Translations under genes and position numbers: made by a program
In this document: one piece after another, positions 5,907 to 8,886 of the stretch
How the letters are laid out: each line of letters starts with the position of its first letter
How positions within the stretch are numbered: the stretch's first letter is position 1
NCBI GenBank assembly: GCA_964593455.1
Contig: CAZQHK010000070.1
Coordinates: forward strand, 1-8,886
Length of the DNA stretch: 8,886 nucleotides
Source: CAZQHK01 sp964593455
GTDB lineage: Bacteria; Muiribacteriota; CAYSPT01
Direction of reading: 5' to 3'
The notes under the pieces: generated by a model
What the model saw: the letters and a program-made list of their open reading frames with translations, nothing else
Told to the model about the DNA's origin: nothing
Database searches by the model: none

Positions 5907-7301
5907 GTGAAACGATTGCTGGTCGGTTTCCTCCTGTTCTTCATAGTCTGCCAGCCCTGCGGCGCCGAAGAGATCACCATCAACATGAGCCCGGTAAGCG
6001 CCGGTGGATTTCCGTCGATCACTTTTAACGCCACCATCGTCTATAAAGGCAAACCGGTCAGAAACCTCACCTGGAAGAATTTCGAACTGATGGAGGATAA
6101 ACACCGTATCACGGAATTCTCGATCGAGATTAAACGCGATCCCATCACCGTGGGTATGGTCATCGACAGTTCCGGTTCCGTCAAGGATTTCATGAACGAG
6201 ATTAAGAAAGGCGCCGGGTTGTTCGTCAAATCGTTGAAAGAGAATGACCGGGGACTGCTGATCGAGTTTTCCGACAATGTCATTCTCTCCCAGAAATCGA
6301 CCTTCGACAAAAGTCTCCTTTTGACAGCGGTAAAGGACCTGCGCTCAGGCGGCGCCACCCGGCTCTACGACGCCATCTACCGGGGCCTCGAGGAGCTGGG
6401 AGGAAAGAAAACCTACCTGGTGGTCTTCACCGACGGCCGTGACGTGGAACGCCTGGGTGACACGAAACAGTTCAGCGACCGCACGGTAGCCCAGATACTT
6501 TCTCTGGCCAAACGGAAACAGGTGCCGATCTACGCCATCGGCGTGGGTAAAGACATCGACAGCGACATCCTGAAAAAACTGGCCAAAGACACCGGCGGCT
6601 CATTTTTCAAAACGCTCGACCCGTCCAAGATAGCGAATATCTACCGGCACCTGTCGGTCCTGCTCAATTACCAGTACTACTTCCGTTACAATACCCCGAA
6701 CCTGGCCCGCAACGGGAAATGGCGGACAGTGAAACTCCGCGAGAAAAAGTCGAGGAAAGGCGATACCGGCAGGTACCGGGTGGGAGAGCAGACACCCACA
6801 GCCGGGCCGCCGGGAACATCCGGTTCCACCACTCCGGGTGGACCAACCGGACTAACCGGGTCACGAGGACCACAGGAACCTATCGGACCAACTGGGCCAT
6901 TAGGACCACAGGGGCCGCTGGGACCCACCAGTCTGCCAGACCCGGCTATTCCCACGCCACCCGATCCGCCGGACCCGACTATCCCGACACCACCTGAACC
7001 GCCCGATCCGGTTATCCCCACACCGCCCGATCCCCCTGATCCGGTCATCCCGACACCCCCTGATCTGGTCATCCCAAATCCCCGGACCGGTCCGCAGGGT
7101 CCGATCGGACCTCAAGGGCCATTGGGACCACAAGAGCCACTGGGACCGCAAGAACCATTGGGACCGCAAGAACCGATCGGACCTGACTGGGATGACGGAA
7201 ACCAGGACGATCAGGACGGGGATTTTCTGGATGACGAAGATCTACCGGACTTCGACAACCTCTTCGAGGACAATGAAGAAGACCAGGACGACGACTGGTA
7301 G
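5907..7301 (+). CDS. secreted von Willebrand factor A protein with collagen-like, proline-rich and acidic C-terminal regions
   Basis: A 464-residue protein. The signal peptide runs to about residue 20 (cleavage after CGA). A short beta-rich segment precedes a VWFA domain (about 78-250) like the VWFA-related proteins of Acidobacteria. The metal-binding (MIDAS) residues are intact: D87-S-S89-G-S91, T151 in GGATRLYD and D176 in FTDG, so it should bind a divalent metal and a protein ligand. After about residue 295 the sequence is low-complexity: collagen-like Gly-X-Y triplets (312-341), proline-rich 11-residue repeats (343-385), a second collagen-like run (395-426), then an Asp/Glu-rich tail ending DDDW. 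Start is GTG 5907, 8 bases after GAGGAG; the ATG at 5899 is out of frame and stops at once. Probably extracellular or surface-associated; no anchoring signal or transmembrane helix is seen. Ligand unknown. Confidence 0.85.
   Translation: MKRLLVGFLLFFIVCQPCGAEEITINMSPVSAGGFPSITFNATIVYKGKPVRNLTWKNFELMEDKHRITEFSIEIKRDPITVGMVIDSSGSVKDFMNEIKKGAGLFVKSLKENDRGLLIEFSDNVILSQKSTFDKSLLLTAVKDLRSGGATRLYDAIYRGLEELGGKKTYLVVFTDGRDVERLGDTKQFSDRTVAQILSLAKRKQVPIYAIGVGKDIDSDILKKLAKDTGGSFFKTLDPSKIANIYRHLSVLLNYQYYFRYNTPNLARNGKWRTVKLREKKSRKGDTGRYRVGEQTPTAGPPGTSGSTTPGGPTGLTGSRGPQEPIGPTGPLGPQGPLGPTSLPDPAIPTPPDPPDPTIPTPPEPPDPVIPTPPDPPDPVIPTPPDLVIPNPRTGPQGPIGPQGPLGPQEPLGPQEPLGPQEPIGPDWDDGNQDDQDGDFLDDEDLPDFDNLFEDNEEDQDDDW
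6840..6929 (+). repeat. collagen-like triplet tract 1
   Basis: Ten consecutive Gly-X-Y-type triplets (residues 312-341), mostly GPT, GPL and GPQ. One Gly position is replaced by Glu (GPQ-EPI). Coding repeat within the vWA gene. Confidence 0.85.
6963..7061 (+). repeat. 33-bp tandem repeats encoding D/E-PPDP-V/T-IPTPP
   Basis: Three full units of 33 bp (6963-6995, 6996-7028, 7029-7061) encode DPPDPTIPTPP, EPPDPVIPTPP and DPPDPVIPTPP. A near-unit (LPDPAIPTPP) precedes them and a degenerate one (DLVIPNP) follows. The stretch is rigid and proline-rich, and links the two collagen-like tracts. Confidence 0.85.
7089..7184 (+). repeat. collagen-like triplet tract 2, Glu-interrupted
   Basis: Eleven triplets (residues 395-426) start with regular GPQ-GPI-GPQ-GPL, then turn into a hexapeptide repeat GPQ-EPL/EPI in which every second Gly is Glu. 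Confidence 0.85.
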
Positions 7302-7311
7302 AACCTGAAAG

Positions 7312-7704
7312 CTACTGTCGGCCCACGACCAACTCTTTTAAGTCCCGGATATCCCGTTTCAGGGCTTCGATCTTGTCCAATGCTTCTTGTCCTTCTATCC
7401 CGGTGATATCAGTCTTCAACCGCTCATCGGAGGCGGAGGACCACGATCCGCCGCCGTTTTTCCCGGCGGTGCCGTCGACATGGAGCTTAAATCCCGGCGT
7501 GGCTGTGCCGATACCGACGTTGCCGGCTTTCTGAACTACCATTGTGGCCGCATAACCCATCGTTCCCAGATAGAGATAGTCGCTTGTAGTACTCCACAGG
7601 AGCCAGCCCCGCACGGCATTGCTCTCTCCGACTATGACTCCGGGAACACCCGTCGTATCGGATATGGTCAGATACAAATGAAAGATGCTGCCAATAGGTA
7701 AGAA
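7312..7704 (-). pseudogene. C-terminal remnant of a tail-fibre-like protein with shortened S74 chaperone module
   Basis: The open frame spans 7704-7312, after a stop at 7707-7705. It has no ATG or GTG start near its beginning and no ribosome site; only a TTG at 7677 is available. The peptide carries the GNVGIGTATPGFKLHVDG motif typical of bacterial and phage tail-fibre-type proteins, then SWSSASDERLKTDI, the start of the endosialidase-type intramolecular chaperone (Peptidase_S74). Normally about 100 residues follow, with the IGFIAQE core that self-cleaves and assembles trimers. Here the sequence passes directly from EALDKIEALKRDIRDLKELV, a short coiled coil, to the stop. It therefore looks truncated at both ends. 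It ends 10 bases from the convergent vWA gene and lies 45 bases downstream of the stop of the larger tail-fibre-like gene. It could be that gene's former 3' end or a decayed paralogue. Confidence 0.65.
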
Positions 7705-7749
7705 TTATCTTAATCATCCCTATACATTCCAATATATATAGTTGAAGAC

Positions 7750-7761
7750 TTACTTAAGTAA
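7750..7761. repeat. 12-bp perfect palindrome at the 3' end of the tail-fibre-like gene
   Basis: TTACTTAAGTAA covers the last two sense codons and the stop codon. It is A/T-rich and has no loop, so it is a weak terminator candidate at best. The A/T-rich stretch 7690-7749 that follows separates the two tail-fibre-like frames. Confidence 0.4.
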
Positions 7762-8886
7762 ATAGGACACAATTATCCTGTAATAAGTGATCTCTGAGCC
7801 GTCACCTTTCAAGTATAACTGAATCAAATCAGCGCCGGAAGCAACCGTATTGATATATGCGGTGCTTCCCCCGATGGTAGCACTGTTGTCGGTTATGACC
7901 GCACTGATTGGAGGATTGGTCCACAAACGGTGCCAGTCTAGCATTAAATGCCTGGAGTAAGCGAAACTGCCCGAGTTTACAGACCCGACCACTCCCTTAA
8001 CTTCAAAAAAGTTGTGACCATGAGAGGCCAAAGTGGCCAGGTCAATATAAACTTCCTGGTTTGTAGTAAGCGATCCAGTGAAAACTTCAGTTACATAGCC
8101 ACTCTGGTTGATGTCGCCGTTGACGTGCAACTTCGCCCCCGGGCTGGTGGTGCCGATGCCGACGTTGCCGGAAGTTGTATATACATTCCCCGTGCCGGTC
8201 CATGAATCATTGCTGGTATCCGCTGCGGTTGCAGTTATGCCGTCGAGTTTTGAACCGTCAGCGGCAACATCCCGGCTATCCACCGTTCCTGAGACTGCAA
8301 TGTTGCCAACCACATCCAATTTCTGGCCAGGGCTGGCGGTGCCGATACCGACGTTGCCGCTTATGAGTGCATTACTTCCTAGATAGAGATTACGGGGTCT
8401 GTTTGACCCACTGGCTCCGATGTCATAACTATTGTCCGTCCAGGCCTTGAAATACCCGCTGTTACTGACATACCATCTTTGAATCCCGAGAGTGCTGAAG
8501 ATGACTCCATAATCCGGATAGCTGCCATCGATGGTCCTGTTGCCCAGTTCAAGGGAGTAGTTCCCGTCAACAAAGCCTCGGCTGTCGTAAGAACCGTTGG
8601 ACATCAATCCGAGTGACAAAGTCCAATCATTAAAAGATCTACGTAATGTCAGAATGTTCTCGGCATCCGTATTCAGCCTGGTATTGCCCGTAACATCAAG
8701 TTTATAAGTCGGGCCGGTGGTGCCGATACCGACATTGCCGGAAGTTGTATATACATTCCCCGTGCCGGTCCATGAATCATTGCTGGTATCCGCTGCGGCT
8801 GCAGTTATGCCGTCGAGTTTTGAACCGTCAGTGGCAACATCCCGGCCATCCACCGTCCCCGAGACTGCAATATTGCCAACCACATC
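7750..8886 (-). CDS. repetitive tail-fibre-like protein, C-terminal part (partial)
   Basis: About 378 codons are present; the 5' end lies beyond the window. The protein alternates two widespread tail-fibre or adhesin modules: GNVGIGTTSPGAKLHVNGD-type motifs (three copies in this part) and VDGRDVATDGSKLDGI (two copies). Both recur in phage tail fibres and large secreted proteins. Between them is a segment rich in aromatic residues and Gly (FNDWTLSLGLMSNG...NLYLGSN) of the type that precedes S74 modules. The last 130 residues or so (from VTEVFTGSLTTNQEVYIDLA) form a different, non-repetitive, probably beta-rich domain ending SYLLK, and the DNA there is more A/T-rich. No S74 chaperone is present in this frame. 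It is likely a surface or phage-derived fibre, possibly trimeric. Confidence 0.75.
   Translation of the reverse strand, partial: DVVGNIAVSGTVDGRDVATDGSKLDGITAAAADTSNDSWTGTGNVYTTSGNVGIGTTGPTYKLDVTGNTRLNTDAENILTLRRSFNDWTLSLGLMSNGSYDSRGFVDGNYSLELGNRTIDGSYPDYGVIFSTLGIQRWYVSNSGYFKAWTDNSYDIGASGSNRPRNLYLGSNALISGNVGIGTASPGQKLDVVGNIAVSGTVDSRDVAADGSKLDGITATAADTSNDSWTGTGNVYTTSGNVGIGTTSPGAKLHVNGDINQSGYVTEVFTGSLTTNQEVYIDLATLASHGHNFFEVKGVVGSVNSGSFAYSRHLMLDWHRLWTNPPISAVITDNSATIGGSTAYINTVASGADLIQLYLKGDGSEITYYRIIVSYLLK
8141..8316 (-). repeat. 176-bp coding repeat, copy A
   Basis: Matches 8711-8886 without gaps with 9 differences (about 95% identity), at an offset of 570 bp (190 codons). It encodes the GTVD-RDVA-DGSKLDGI, SNDSWTGTGNVYTTS and GNVGIGTT segment. 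Confidence 0.92.
8711..8886 (-). repeat. 176-bp coding repeat, copy B (reaches window edge)
   Basis: Partner of 8141-8316. The match is still perfect at the window edge, so the repeat probably continues beyond it. Confidence 0.9.

Noticed and set aside
6686..7072. Leftward Gly-rich frame (GSGGSGGVGI repeats) opposite the collagen-like region
   Set aside because: It is the reverse complement of Pro-codon repeats in the vWA gene; the regularity is inherited and there is no start signal.
7302..7311. Terminator between the convergent vWA and tail-fibre-like genes
   Set aside because: Only 10 bases lie between the stops, and no GC stem with a T run was found on either strand.

Overview
The window looks like a piece of a draft, probably metagenome-derived, bacterial scaffold of moderate GC. 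It holds a run of 100 Ns, two genes broken by frame disruptions and no rRNA, tRNA or CRISPR array. Signal peptides on three proteins and the style of the histidine phosphatase suggest a Gram-negative, perhaps Desulfobacterota-like, organism. That placement is inference; the sequence does not settle it.

Layout. The left arm (1-2714) reads leftward: a secreted two-component-regulator-type beta-propeller protein split by a frameshift (2714-611), a histidine phosphatase remnant with an out-of-frame internal deletion (581-152), and the first 25 codons of a glycoside hydrolase, probably treZ (77-1). A 250-bp divergent promoter region (2715-2964) separates this arm from a rightward pair: a knotted carbamoyltransferase of uncertain substrate (2965-4041) and an overlapping gene for a secreted helical protein (4028-5475). 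The second gene contains the Ns. The gap is flanked on both sides by the same 55 bp; collapsing that duplicate restores one open frame of about 430 codons, so the gap is almost certainly an assembly artefact.

The right half is a surface-protein region. A small leftward ORF of unknown function (5793-5518) lies in front of a strong promoter with a palindrome at its predicted start site. This drives a secreted von Willebrand factor A protein (5907-7301) whose C-terminal half is collagen-like, then proline-rich in 33-bp repeats, then collagen-like again, then strongly acidic. Ten bases beyond its stop, and convergent with it, lies the C-terminal remnant of a tail-fibre-like protein with a cut-down S74 chaperone module (7704-7312). 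Behind that is the C-terminal part of a larger repetitive tail-fibre-like protein (8886-7750, running off the window).

How the genes fit together. The clearest unit is the carbamoyltransferase/secreted-protein overlap, which suggests co-translation. The neighbouring vWA-collagen and tail-fibre-like genes suggest a surface or adhesion island shaped by repeat expansion and decay. I see no complete, recognisable new defence or mobile system. The best candidates for novelty are the vWA/collagen/acidic architecture and the carbamoyltransferase, whose active-site signature matches neither classical ornithine nor N-acetylornithine transcarbamylase.
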